Part shown: one piece after another, positions 1 through 6,763 of the stretch
Position numbering within the stretch: position 1 is the first letter of the stretch
Layout of the letters: every line of letters begins with the position of its first letter
DNA from: CAWCGU01 sp963838095
GTDB lineage: Bacteria; Actinomycetota; Thermoleophilia; Solirubrobacterales; 70-9
Direction of reading: 5' to 3'
NCBI GenBank assembly: GCA_963838095.1
Contig: CAWIPO010000010.1
Span: forward strand, 52,063-116,062
Length of the DNA: 64,000 nucleotides
Notes under the pieces: model-generated
Told to the model about the DNA's origin: nothing
What the model saw: only the letters and a program-made list of their open reading frames with translations
Database searches by the model: none
Position numbers and translations under genes: made by a program

Positions 1-2
1 TC

Positions 3-260
3 ACGGACGCAGAGCTCGAGACCTCATGGAGCGGCGAGGACGCCCATCAGCAGACGCTCCGCTGCCTCGCGAGGACGGCCGAGCGCGAGATCGAGATCAG
101 CGGCGAGGTGATGTCGCTGATCCCGCTGCGAAACCGCCGCGAGGGTCAGGTGACCAGAATCGGGGAGGGCCTGACGAGGTACTCATGGGAGGGGAAGACC
201 GGCTACGGGCTCTCGGAGTACCTCGACCAGATCGAGGACGGTCGCCCGGCGGGGGTGTAG
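3..260 (+). CDS. C-terminal fragment of a cytosolic protein, DUF7064-like
   Basis: An open frame runs in from the left edge and ends at TAG 258-260, giving 85 residues. The fragment has a beta-rich look, with an EGLTRYSWEG segment followed by KTGYGLSEYLDQ near the end. That ending resembles the C-terminus of DUF7064-type proteins found near lipid and steroid catabolism genes in actinobacteria, but this is recognition from memory on a short piece. The start and most of the protein lie outside the window. No signal peptide or membrane segment is visible in the part seen. The next gene follows 45 bases downstream with its own ribosome site. Confidence 0.6.
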   Translation, partial: TDAELETSWSGEDAHQQTLRCLARTAEREIEISGEVMSLIPLRNRREGQVTRIGEGLTRYSWEGKTGYGLSEYLDQIEDGRPAGV

Positions 261-305
261 GTAGGCTTTCGCTTCGCTGTCCCAGACGACCAAGGAGAGG
301 TGGGA

Positions 306-659
306 ATGAAGCGGAAGGTATTTGTTGTGGCGGGCGCTGCCGCGACGATCGCGGTGCTGGGGGTGCTGCCCTCGGGTGTGTCGGCGGCCTCGGACTACAA
401 GGAGTGCGACCCGGTCGCCGGCGAGACCGACGGCGTCGAGTGGGGCGGGACCGTCGAGGCGAAGAACATCAAATGCGGCAACGCCGAGCGCGTGGTCAAG
501 GACTGCATCAAGAAAGGGGAGCTGAAGCAGACCTGGACCGTCGCCATCAACGACAAGGGCGTGCTCAAGTTCCGCAAGAGCGACAAGCGCATCAAGTCAC
601 AGCTCGCGGGCGGCGAGCCTCCCGGACTGAAGTCCTGCTTCGCGCCGCCTCCCGAATAG
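306..659 (+). CDS. Small secreted protein of unknown function
   Basis: A 117-residue protein starting at ATG 306, chosen because AAGGAGAGG at 292-300 sits five bases upstream; a GTG two codons earlier overlaps that site. Residues 1-27 form a classical signal peptide (MKRK, then an Ala/Val/Leu-rich core ending SAA), so the protein is exported. The mature part has four cysteines, enough for two disulfides, and many lysines. I do not recognise the family. It looks broadly like the small secreted Lys-rich protein at 54563-55009 (signal peptide, short cysteine-bearing domain) but no convincing alignment was seen. Confidence 0.75.
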   Translation: MKRKVFVVAGAAATIAVLGVLPSGVSAASDYKECDPVAGETDGVEWGGTVEAKNIKCGNAERVVKDCIKKGELKQTWTVAINDKGVLKFRKSDKRIKSQLAGGEPPGLKSCFAPPPE

Positions 660-665
660 CTCAAA

Positions 666-682
666 ATACCCCCTAGGGGTAT
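666..682. promoter_or_regulatory. Probable CsoR operator
   Basis: A near-perfect inverted repeat with the C-tract/G-tract layout of CsoR-family operators: ATACCCC, a central CTA, then GGGGTAT. It lies just upstream of a -10-like hexamer TAGGAT at 685-690, and the downstream two-gene unit encodes a CsoR-type repressor, so autoregulation by copper-released repression is the natural reading. Direct observation: sequence and position. Inference: binding by the protein encoded at 1282-1578. Confidence 0.75.
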
Positions 683-684
683 GG

Positions 685-690
685 TAGGAT
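685..690 (+). promoter_or_regulatory. -10 element, probably of a leaderless transcript
   Basis: TAGGAT fits the actinobacterial TANNNT -10 consensus. Exactly eight bases separate it from ATG 699, which would put the transcription start at or next to the start codon. No good ribosome-binding sequence precedes that ATG, consistent with leaderless translation. The CsoR-like operator abuts its upstream side. Confidence 0.55.
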
Positions 691-698
691 CGCTGGCG

Positions 699-1280
699 AT
701 GGAAGCCCACGCCGGCGCACACGACCACGCGCATCACGAGATGCCTGCCGAGGGAGGCGCGCTCACCGCGGTTGCGGTCAGCGCGACGCTGCACTGCCTC
801 ACCGGCTGCGCAATCGGCGAGGTGACGGGGATGATGATCGGGACCGCGGTCGGGCTCTCAAACGGGGCCACCGTCGCGCTCGCGGTCGCGCTCGCGTTCC
901 TGTTCGGCTACACGCTCACCAGCATTCCCCTTCTCCGGTCGGGATTGGCGCTTGCTGCCGTGATCCCGATCGCTCTCGCCTCCGACACCTTCAGCATCGC
1001 GACGATGGAGGTCGTCGACAACGTGATCATGCTCGCGATCCCCGGGGCGATGGAGGGCGGCATCGACTCCCTCCTCTTCTGGGGCAGCCTGGCGACGGCG
1101 CTGGCGATCGCTTTCGTCGCTGCGGTTCCGGTCAACCGCTGGCTGATCGCGCGCGGGAAGGGCCACTGCGCCGTCCACGAAACGGGGATCCACGGCGGGC
1201 CGCCGGTGCGAGTGGTCGCTGCCGCCACCGTCCTCATGGGCGTCTTCGGCGCCGCCGTGCTGGTCGCGGAGGTGATCTGA
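699..1280 (+). CDS. DUF4396 membrane protein, copper-linked by context
   Basis: A 193-residue integral membrane protein. The start ATG 699 is preferred over in-frame ATG 681 because the latter lies inside the operator. The N-terminus is His-rich (five histidines in the first 13 residues, including HDHAHH), then four to five hydrophobic segments follow, with HCLTGCAIGEV at the first one, a recognisable DUF4396 signature. A second Cys/His pair (GHCAVHE) is near residue 160. The gene is followed after one base by csoR and preceded by a CsoR-like operator, suggesting a role in copper sensing, trafficking or efflux. The biochemical function of DUF4396 is not established to my knowledge; the copper role is inferred from context and His/Cys content. 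Confidence 0.8.
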   Translation: MEAHAGAHDHAHHEMPAEGGALTAVAVSATLHCLTGCAIGEVTGMMIGTAVGLSNGATVALAVALAFLFGYTLTSIPLLRSGLALAAVIPIALASDTFSIATMEVVDNVIMLAIPGAMEGGIDSLLFWGSLATALAIAFVAAVPVNRWLIARGKGHCAVHETGIHGGPPVRVVAAATVLMGVFGAAVLVAEVI

Positions 1281-1281
1281 G

Positions 1282-1578
1282 ATGGCCGAGGTGACCGCCG
1301 AGGTTCGCGGGTACACCGCGGACAAGGAAGCCGTCCAGCGCAGGCTGCGCCGGATCGAGGGCCAGGTCCGGGGCGTCCAGGGGATGGTTGAAGACGAGCG
1401 CTACTGCATCGACGTCCTCACCCAGATCACCGCGATCCAGGCCGCGCTCGACAAGGTTGCGCTGGAGCTGCTGGAGGGCCACACCGAGACCTGCGTCGTC
1501 GGCGCCGAGCCCGAGCTCCAGGAGGAGCGCACCCAGGAGCTGATGGGCGCGGTCAGGCGCCTGCTGCGTGCGGGCTAG
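1282..1578 (+). CDS. csoR: CsoR-family copper-sensing repressor
   Basis: A 98-residue all-helical protein of the CsoR/RcnR/FrmR family. It carries the Cu(I) ligand set at the expected spacing: Cys42, His67 and Cys71 (C-x24-H-x3-C, as in Mycobacterium tuberculosis CsoR), and the family motif RRLRRIEGQVRG at residues 20-31. CsoR binds its operator without metal and releases it on Cu(I) binding. It starts one base after the stop of the DUF4396 gene, so the two are co-transcribed behind the operator at 666-682. The ligand pattern argues against the formaldehyde (FrmR), persulfide (CstR, no His) or nickel (RcnR) branches. Confidence 0.92.
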   Translation: MAEVTAEVRGYTADKEAVQRRLRRIEGQVRGVQGMVEDERYCIDVLTQITAIQAALDKVALELLEGHTETCVVGAEPELQEERTQELMGAVRRLLRAG

Positions 1579-1579
1579 C

Positions 1580-2434
1580 TCAACCCCGCAGCGCCCGGGC
1601 GACGAGCCAGTCCATCGTCCGGTCGGGAACCCGCTTCGCGATCGCCCAGCGTGCCTTCGCCTCGCGCCCGATCATGTAGCGGGTCTTCGGACTTGGCGCG
1701 GTCAGCGCGTCGGCGATCCGATCGGCGACCTCCTCCGGGGGAACGCCGCTCTCGGCGAGCTTGGTGATTTCGCCGCGGACCGCGCGCAGGAAGACGCCGT
1801 AGTTCTCGTGCGCCTCGGGCGGCAGCCCGGCCTCCATCTCGTCGGCGTCCACCAGCGCCTTGTCCCAGATCGGAGTCTTCACCGCACCGGGCTCGATCAG
1901 CGAGACGGAGACCCCCTGCGGGCGCAGCTCGCGGCGAAGCGAATCCGACAGCCCCTCGAGCGCGAACTTCGATGCGGTGTAGGGGCCGTTCAGGGGGATC
2001 GCAACCCGGCCGCCGATCGAGCTCAGGTTGACGATCCGGCCGCGTGCCCGTCTAAGCATCGGCAGGAAGGCCTGGATCATCGCGAACTGGCCGACCAGGT
2101 TCACCTCCAGCATCTGGCGGAAGCGCTCGACCTTCACATGTTCGACCGGGCCCCCGAAACCGATCCCCGCGTTGTTGACGAGCCCGGCGAGCTTGCCGCC
2201 GCTTGCCTCGTCGATGCGCTCGACGGCGGCGAAGATCGTGTCCTCGTCGGTGACGTCGACGATCAGCGGCTGCAGGCGGTCGGAGGCCCCGGCCTGAAGC
2301 GGTTCGCCGTCGGCGGGATTCCGCACCCCGGCGAAGACAGTGAAGCCGATCTGGTCGAGCTTCAGCGCGGTCGCCCGGCCGATCCCGGTCGAGCTGCCGG
2401 TGACGAGAACGGTTCCGAGGGCTGCGTCAGCCAT
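1580..2434 (-). CDS. Short-chain dehydrogenase/reductase (classical SDR)
   Basis: A 284-residue Rossmann-fold oxidoreductase. It shows the cofactor motif TGSSTGIG, the NNAG motif, and a catalytic Ser plus YTASK (Tyr-x-x-x-Lys). The start at ATG 2434 (MADAALGT) is preferred because it places the first beta strand VLVTG a few residues in; the frame stays open 24 codons upstream without a family-like sequence. Substrate cannot be read from the sequence. It ends one base from the csoR stop, convergent to it. Confidence 0.85.
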   Translation of the reverse strand: MADAALGTVLVTGSSTGIGRATALKLDQIGFTVFAGVRNPADGEPLQAGASDRLQPLIVDVTDEDTIFAAVERIDEASGGKLAGLVNNAGIGFGGPVEHVKVERFRQMLEVNLVGQFAMIQAFLPMLRRARGRIVNLSSIGGRVAIPLNGPYTASKFALEGLSDSLRRELRPQGVSVSLIEPGAVKTPIWDKALVDADEMEAGLPPEAHENYGVFLRAVRGEITKLAESGVPPEEVADRIADALTAPSPKTRYMIGREAKARWAIAKRVPDRTMDWLVARALRG

Positions 2435-2460
2435 CGCGTTGCAATCTATTTGACCGGCGC

Positions 2461-3477
2461 TCAGCGCCAGGCGTTCCAATAGCCGTGCACACGGCGCTCG
2501 AAGCACTTTGGCGGCTCGGCGTAGAGATGATCGCCGAGCGCCAGTGCGCGCTTGATCAGCTTCTGCTGGCGGGCGGCGATCGCCTCTCGAAGCTCTTCAC
2601 GGTCGGTGTCGGTCAGCGGCACCGCGGGGTCGCGAAGGTCCTCGCCCAGGACGGCGAGATCGTGGTGGTCGCCCAGATGGTCGGCGAGCGCGTGCGCCTG
2701 GTCGCCCGTCTCGGCGAGCACGGGCTTCCAGGCGTTGCGGACGATCCGGAGTTGGTACCAGTGATCCTTGACGCGCTTTCGAAGCTCGTGGACGTTCTCC
2801 GCGCTCGGGTCGTCGCGGACCTCCTCGAAGCGATTGCGGCCGCGCCGGTAGGAGCGGACCAGGCCTTCGGCGACCAGTCCCCAGCCGTTCGTCTTCAGCT
2901 TCCAGTCTTCGAGCGCCTCCATCCCGGCCTCGATCTCCGAGGCGGTGCTTTCGGCCGCGGCGGTGAGCGCGTCGCCGGCTAACAGGTTGCGCTCCGACTC
3001 CAGCCTGCCGACGAGCGCGTCGAGCTCGGCGCCTCCCAGCTCCTCCTCGAAACGCTGCTGAAGCGAATTCAAGGTTGCGAGCTTCACCTCCGCGTCGCGT
3101 GCGCCTGAAAGCATCCGCCCGGCGTCGCGAAATCGCGTGTTCTCGCGCTGGTAGGCCTCCTCGCCGACCTCGTCGCGGACCAGGCGGAGCACCGATCTCA
3201 GCTTCTTCAGGTCCTTGCGTGCCTCGTGGACGGCCTTATCAGCGCTTTCGCCATCCGGTTGCTCGCGCAGGTGCTCCACCGCCGACTCCATCCGCCCGAG
3301 AGCAATCCGGCGCACTCCTTCGGTTGGGGACTCGCTGCCTCTAAGCCGGTACTTGCGGGCGCGACGGAGATCGTTGTCGCGGCCGTCAGCCGCGCGACGG
3401 ATCGCGACCGCGCCGGCGGCCGCCGTTCCCGCCACCGCGGTGGCGGCGGCGATTTCCTTCGCTTTCGGGATTGCCAT
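2461..3477 (-). CDS. CHAD domain protein
   Basis: A 338-residue protein that is mostly a CHAD domain, an all-helical fold with conserved histidines and basic residues that binds inorganic polyphosphate. Visible are the repeated His-x-x-Arg-Lys motifs (VHEARKDLKKLRS and VHELRKRVKDHWYQ) and the LGDHHDLAVL segment. The N-terminus has an Ala/Val-rich stretch (about residues 8-27). ATG 3477 is taken as start, with GTG 3513 an alternative. It overlaps the end of the CYTH gene upstream; CYTH and CHAD domains are often fused or adjacent, so a shared role in polyphosphate or triphosphate metabolism is likely. Confidence 0.85.
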   Translation of the reverse strand: MAIPKAKEIAAATAVAGTAAAGAVAIRRAADGRDNDLRRARKYRLRGSESPTEGVRRIALGRMESAVEHLREQPDGESADKAVHEARKDLKKLRSVLRLVRDEVGEEAYQRENTRFRDAGRMLSGARDAEVKLATLNSLQQRFEEELGGAELDALVGRLESERNLLAGDALTAAAESTASEIEAGMEALEDWKLKTNGWGLVAEGLVRSYRRGRNRFEEVRDDPSAENVHELRKRVKDHWYQLRIVRNAWKPVLAETGDQAHALADHLGDHHDLAVLGEDLRDPAVPLTDTDREELREAIAARQQKLIKRALALGDHLYAEPPKCFERRVHGYWNAWR

Positions 3478-3994
3478 GAAGCGCGAAGCTTTCGTTCGAA
3501 TAGGCGCTGTCACCGGTCACCTCCTGCCCGAACCAGTCCGGCGGCTCGAATGCTTGGCTATCGCCCTCGGAGTCGAACTCGACCTCCACAGTGATCATTC
3601 CCTCCAACTCGCCTTCGTACACATCGGCCTCGAACGTGAGCTCGTCCTGATCGACGAAGTAACGGCGCTTGGCCACCCGCCGGCCCTCGGTCAGCGGCCA
3701 GAGGGCGTCGAACTGATCCTCTCCGAGCTCGATCTCGATCTCCTCCCGGGTCTCACCCGACCCGCGCTTGACGGTGAGGCGAAGCGAGTCGCCGATCTGC
3801 CGCAGGCGCACCTCCTCCACGCCCTCGCTGATCGCGAGGTAGCCCTGGTCGATGTGCTCCGAGCGCTGTTCCGGCAGCCAGGGCGGGGCCTCTGGCGGCC
3901 GGAACTTGCGCTCGATCTCGAGGCTCAGGTTGCCGCGGCTGCTTCCTGCTCGGGAATCGCGCCGATGTTCTGCATGAACTTGAGCACGTTCCAC
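3386..3994 (-). CDS. CYTH domain protein (triphosphate tunnel fold)
   Basis: The protein has the CYTH signature E-x-E-R-K (LEIERKF), followed by acidic and basic beta strands, DEDELTFEADVYEG-like strands (VDQDELTFEADVYEG), and the typical ending SAYSNESFAL. Such proteins hydrolyse or bind triphosphate compounds in a metal-dependent tunnel. Only two starts are possible in frame: ATG 3994, deep inside the SnoaL gene, or a CTG at 3928 that overlaps the SnoaL stop as CTGA and puts E-x-E-R-K near residue 4, where it belongs in this family. The CTG start is therefore attractive. The last about 30 residues are Arg/Gly-rich and read through the start of the CHAD gene, a roughly 90-base overlap. Confidence 0.8.
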   Translation of the reverse strand: MERAQVHAEHRRDSRAGSSRGNLSLEIERKFRPPEAPPWLPEQRSEHIDQGYLAISEGVEEVRLRQIGDSLRLTVKRGSGETREEIEIELGEDQFDALWPLTEGRRVAKRRYFVDQDELTFEADVYEGELEGMITVEVEFDSEGDSQAFEPPDWFGQEVTGDSAYSNESFALHGNPESEGNRRRHRGGGNGGRRRGRDPSRG

Positions 3995-4359
3995 TGGCCC
4001 CAGGTCTCGGCGATCTTGCCGTCCTCGAAGCGGTCGATCGAGATTCCCTCGACCGGCTCACCACGATCGCCCGTTGGCGCGAGCCCCATGAACTCGTTCT
4101 CCATCGTCCCGTTCGCCGACCAGCGGGCAACGACCTTGTCGCCTGCGGCGAAGATGTCGAGGATGGTGATCTCGAGATCGGGGAACGCGGCCCGGTAGCT
4201 CGCGATCGCCGCCTTGGCGGCCTCACGGTCGCGCTCGCCCTCGAGCGGGTCGTGGTCTACGAAGTCATCGGTGGTTGTCTCGTCGATGACGTCCAGGTTT
4301 CCGTTGCTCCAGGCCTCTTCGAATGCGCGCCTGGCTGTGGCGATGTTCTCCTCGCTCAT
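3925..4359 (-). CDS. SnoaL-like ester cyclase / NTF2-fold protein
   Basis: A 144-residue cone-shaped alpha+beta (NTF2-like) protein. Start ATG 4359 is set by a perfect AAGGAGG four bases upstream. The sequence shows the family features: early helix ATARRAFEEAW, then TTTDDFVDHDP, SYRAAFPDL, and the strand pair EFMGLAPTGDRGEPVEGISIDRFEDGKIAETW. Close relatives include polyketide cyclases (SnoaL) and uncharacterised isomerases; the actual substrate is unknown. Its stop overlaps a possible CTG start of the CYTH gene. Confidence 0.8.
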   Translation of the reverse strand: MSEENIATARRAFEEAWSNGNLDVIDETTTDDFVDHDPLEGERDREAAKAAIASYRAAFPDLEITILDIFAAGDKVVARWSANGTMENEFMGLAPTGDRGEPVEGISIDRFEDGKIAETWGQWNVLKFMQNIGAIPEQEAAAAT

Positions 4360-4455
4360 ACGGCCTCCTTGCGGATAGTGGGACTGCATCCGACCCTATA
4401 CCCGCGGGCTCACCGGAACAAGGCGATTTCGTGAAGGGGCCGAGAAGCCGCCGGA

Positions 4456-5055
4456 TCAGTCGGGCAGCGGTGTCGCGCCCGGCGCGCGCAACCCGTCGAT
4501 CGCCAGCGCGAGCAGGCGATCGAGGCGGAAGTACGGAAGCGACTGGCCGATGTGGTCGGTGCGTCCGAGGCTGCAGACGATCATCGGGATGTCCTCGCCG
4601 CGAAGGTCCTTGCGCAGGCGGCCTGCAGCCTGAGCGCGGGCGACCAGCTCGTCGTTCAGCTCCCACATTCCGGCGCGCCCCGCGGCATCCCTCATCAGCT
4701 CGGGACGGGACGCCATCACCTCTGAAAGCGCCTGGTCATCGGCCTGTATCTGGGCGCAGTAGCGGATGAAGTCGACGAACGCCTCCCAGGGGTCGTCGGC
4801 CTCGATCCCCTCTCGAGCGCGCTCGGCGACTCGCTCGAAGCGCTCGTCCATCAAAGCCTCGAGCAGGTCCTCCTTGTTGGGGAAGTGTCGGTAGACGGTG
4901 CCGACGCCGACGCCGGCGGCGCGGGCGATGTCGTCGATCTGCGCCTCGAGCCCGTGCTTGGCGAACAGCTTGTGCGCGGCGTCGATGACGAGCTTGTGGT
5001 TGCGTCTCGCATCGGCTCGGAGGGGGCGCTCGGCGATTTCGATCGTGGGGTTCAT
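4456..5055 (-). CDS. TetR/AcrR-family repressor of the adjacent exporter
   Basis: A 199-residue regulator. The helix-turn-helix lies at about residues 27-67 (AQIDDIARAAGVGVGTVYRHFPNKEDLLEAL), textbook for TetR. The C-terminal ligand domain is helical and not assignable to a ligand. It is divergent from a DHA2-type drug exporter, with two CGGAA-N6-TTCCG operators in the shared 164-base promoter region, the standard layout for a repressor that controls its own gene and an efflux pump in response to a pumped compound. Confidence 0.88.
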   Translation of the reverse strand: MNPTIEIAERPLRADARRNHKLVIDAAHKLFAKHGLEAQIDDIARAAGVGVGTVYRHFPNKEDLLEALMDERFERVAERAREGIEADDPWEAFVDFIRYCAQIQADDQALSEVMASRPELMRDAAGRAGMWELNDELVARAQAAGRLRKDLRGEDIPMIVCSLGRTDHIGQSLPYFRLDRLLALAIDGLRAPGATPLPD

Positions 5056-5069
5056 CGGCGGAATGCAAA

Positions 5070-5085
5070 CGGAACTTCGATTCCG
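5070..5085. promoter_or_regulatory. TetR operator copy 1
   Basis: Inverted repeat CGGAA-N6-TTCCG (CGGAACTTCGATTCCG). It lies 15 bases upstream of the repressor start on the minus strand and directly precedes a TATAGT hexamer (5086-5091) between it and the second copy. Same half-sites and same spacer length as copy 2. Confidence 0.75.
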
Positions 5086-5103
5086 TATAGTGGTAACCGA
5101 AAC

Positions 5104-5119
5104 CGGAACTCGACTTCCG
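5104..5119. promoter_or_regulatory. TetR operator copy 2
   Basis: Inverted repeat CGGAA-N6-TTCCG (CGGAACTCGACTTCCG). Its centre is 34 bases from the centre of copy 1, close to three helical turns, so two repressor dimers could bind the same DNA face and cover both divergent promoters. Confidence 0.75.
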
Positions 5120-5219
5120 ATTATGACAGAGATTGCGGACCGATGTCGATTCCGGAGTACCCGTTCGTCTCACAGATGAGAGCCGGACAAGAAGGAACAA
5201 CGAGCACGAAGGAGAGACG

Positions 5220-6695
5220 ATGACCACAGCACAGGAGTTCACACAGAGGCGTTGGCAGGCACTGATCCTGCTGTGCGCGGCGCAGTTCATCGTCGTCCTC
5301 GATGCGTCGATTGTCAACGTCGCGCTTCCCTCGATAGGGATCGCGCTCGACTTCTCCCAGGAGAACCTCGCCTGGGTGGTGAACGCTTACGTGCTCACCT
5401 TCGGCGGCTTCCTGCTGCTCGGCGGCCGGATGGCCGACCTGCTCGGCCGCCGGCGGGTGTTCATCGCCGGGCTGCTGCTCGTCGCCGCGGCCTCGCTCGC
5501 TGCCGGCTTCGCCACAAATGAGGGGCAGCTGATCGCCGCTCGCGCAGCTCAGGGACTGGGCGCCGCGATCGTTTCGCCCGCGGCGCTATCGATCATCATG
5601 ACCACGTTCCGCGACGGCTCCGAACGCAACAAGGCGCTGGGAGCGTGGGGTGCGGTCGCGGGAGCGGGCGGCGCTGCCGGCGTCCTCCTCGGCGGCATCC
5701 TCACCGACGGGCTCGGCTGGGAATGGGTGCTGTGGGTGAACGTGCCCGTGGCGCTGTTCGCCGCCGCGCTCGCTCCGCGGTTGATCGCCGAGAGCCGCTC
5801 CGAGTCCGCCAGCCGTCACTTCGATGCGGTTGGAGCGGTGACCGTCACCGCTGGCCTGTCCGTGCTCGTCTACGCGCTGGTCGACGCCACCAGCGCCGGC
5901 TGGGGATCGGCGCAGACGATCGGGCTGCTGGCGCTGTCGGCCGCACTGCTCGCGGGCTTCGTCGTCAACGAGCTGCGCTCGGAGGCGCCCCTGGTGCCGT
6001 TCCGGATCTTCCGGCTGCGGACGCTGACCGGGGCGAACATCGTCGGCCTCCTTGTCGGCGCGTCGCTGTTCTCGATGTTCTTCTTCATCACCCTGTACAT
6101 GCAGCAGGTGCTCGGCTACAGCCCGATCGAAGCCGGGCTCGCCTACCTGCCGCTTGCGGTGGCGATCTTCGTCTCGTCCGGCATCGCGGCGGCGCTGGTG
6201 ACCCGGGTCGGCTTCAAGCCGGTGCTCGCTACGGGGATGCTGTCCATCGCCACCGGGCTGCTTTGGTTCTCTCAGGTGTCCGTCGGCGGCAGCTTCACCA
6301 GCGACATCCTCGGCCCGTCGCTGCTGGCGGCGGTCGGCCTCGGCTTCGCCTTCGTGTCGACCACGATCGCCGCGGTCTCCGGCGTCCGCGAGCAGGAGTC
6401 GGGACTGGCCAGCGGGCTGATCAACACCTCGCAACAGATCGGCGGCGCGCTCGGCCTCGCCGTGCTGGCGACGATCGCCACCACGCAGACCGACGACGCG
6501 ATGCTGTCGGCCGGAGGCAACCCCGCGGAGCTGCCGAACGCGCTCACCGAGGGCTTTCAGGCTGCCTTCTTCGGCGGCGCGGTGATCGCGATGCTCGGAT
6601 TCGTGCTCACGCTGGTGCTGATCCGGACCCGAGACAGCCGCGCGCATACGGAGCTGGGTGCGGCCGGCGGGCCGATCCCCGAGGGCGCCGGCTAG
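5220..6695 (+). CDS. DHA2-family MFS drug exporter (EmrB/QacA type)
   Basis: A 491-residue major-facilitator transporter with about 14 hydrophobic segments, as in the 14-TM DHA2 family. Helix 1 carries the family signature LDASIVNVALPSI, and the loop 2-3 motif GGRMADLLGRRRVF is the MFS motif A. It would export hydrophobic drugs or metabolites using the proton gradient. ATG 5220 is chosen because AAGGAG lies about six bases upstream. The divergent TetR gene and operators indicate substrate-induced derepression. The C-terminus (AGGPIPEGAG) is soluble. Confidence 0.9.
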   Translation: MTTAQEFTQRRWQALILLCAAQFIVVLDASIVNVALPSIGIALDFSQENLAWVVNAYVLTFGGFLLLGGRMADLLGRRRVFIAGLLLVAAASLAAGFATNEGQLIAARAAQGLGAAIVSPAALSIIMTTFRDGSERNKALGAWGAVAGAGGAAGVLLGGILTDGLGWEWVLWVNVPVALFAAALAPRLIAESRSESASRHFDAVGAVTVTAGLSVLVYALVDATSAGWGSAQTIGLLALSAALLAGFVVNELRSEAPLVPFRIFRLRTLTGANIVGLLVGASLFSMFFFITLYMQQVLGYSPIEAGLAYLPLAVAIFVSSGIAAALVTRVGFKPVLATGMLSIATGLLWFSQVSVGGSFTSDILGPSLLAAVGLGFAFVSTTIAAVSGVREQESGLASGLINTSQQIGGALGLAVLATIATTQTDDAMLSAGGNPAELPNALTEGFQAAFFGGAVIAMLGFVLTLVLIRTRDSRAHTELGAAGGPIPEGAG

Positions 6696-6763
6696 GGACG
6701 AACGGCAGCACCTCGGCCGGAACCGCCGCGCCGTTGGCGGCGGCGCCGTAACTTACCGCCCTG

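Noticed and set aside
3386..3994. Broken CYTH-CHAD fusion gene.
   Set aside because: The CYTH core ends normally at SYSN-type motif and the CHAD protein has its own plausible start; no single-base change gives a better fused junction than the two-gene reading.
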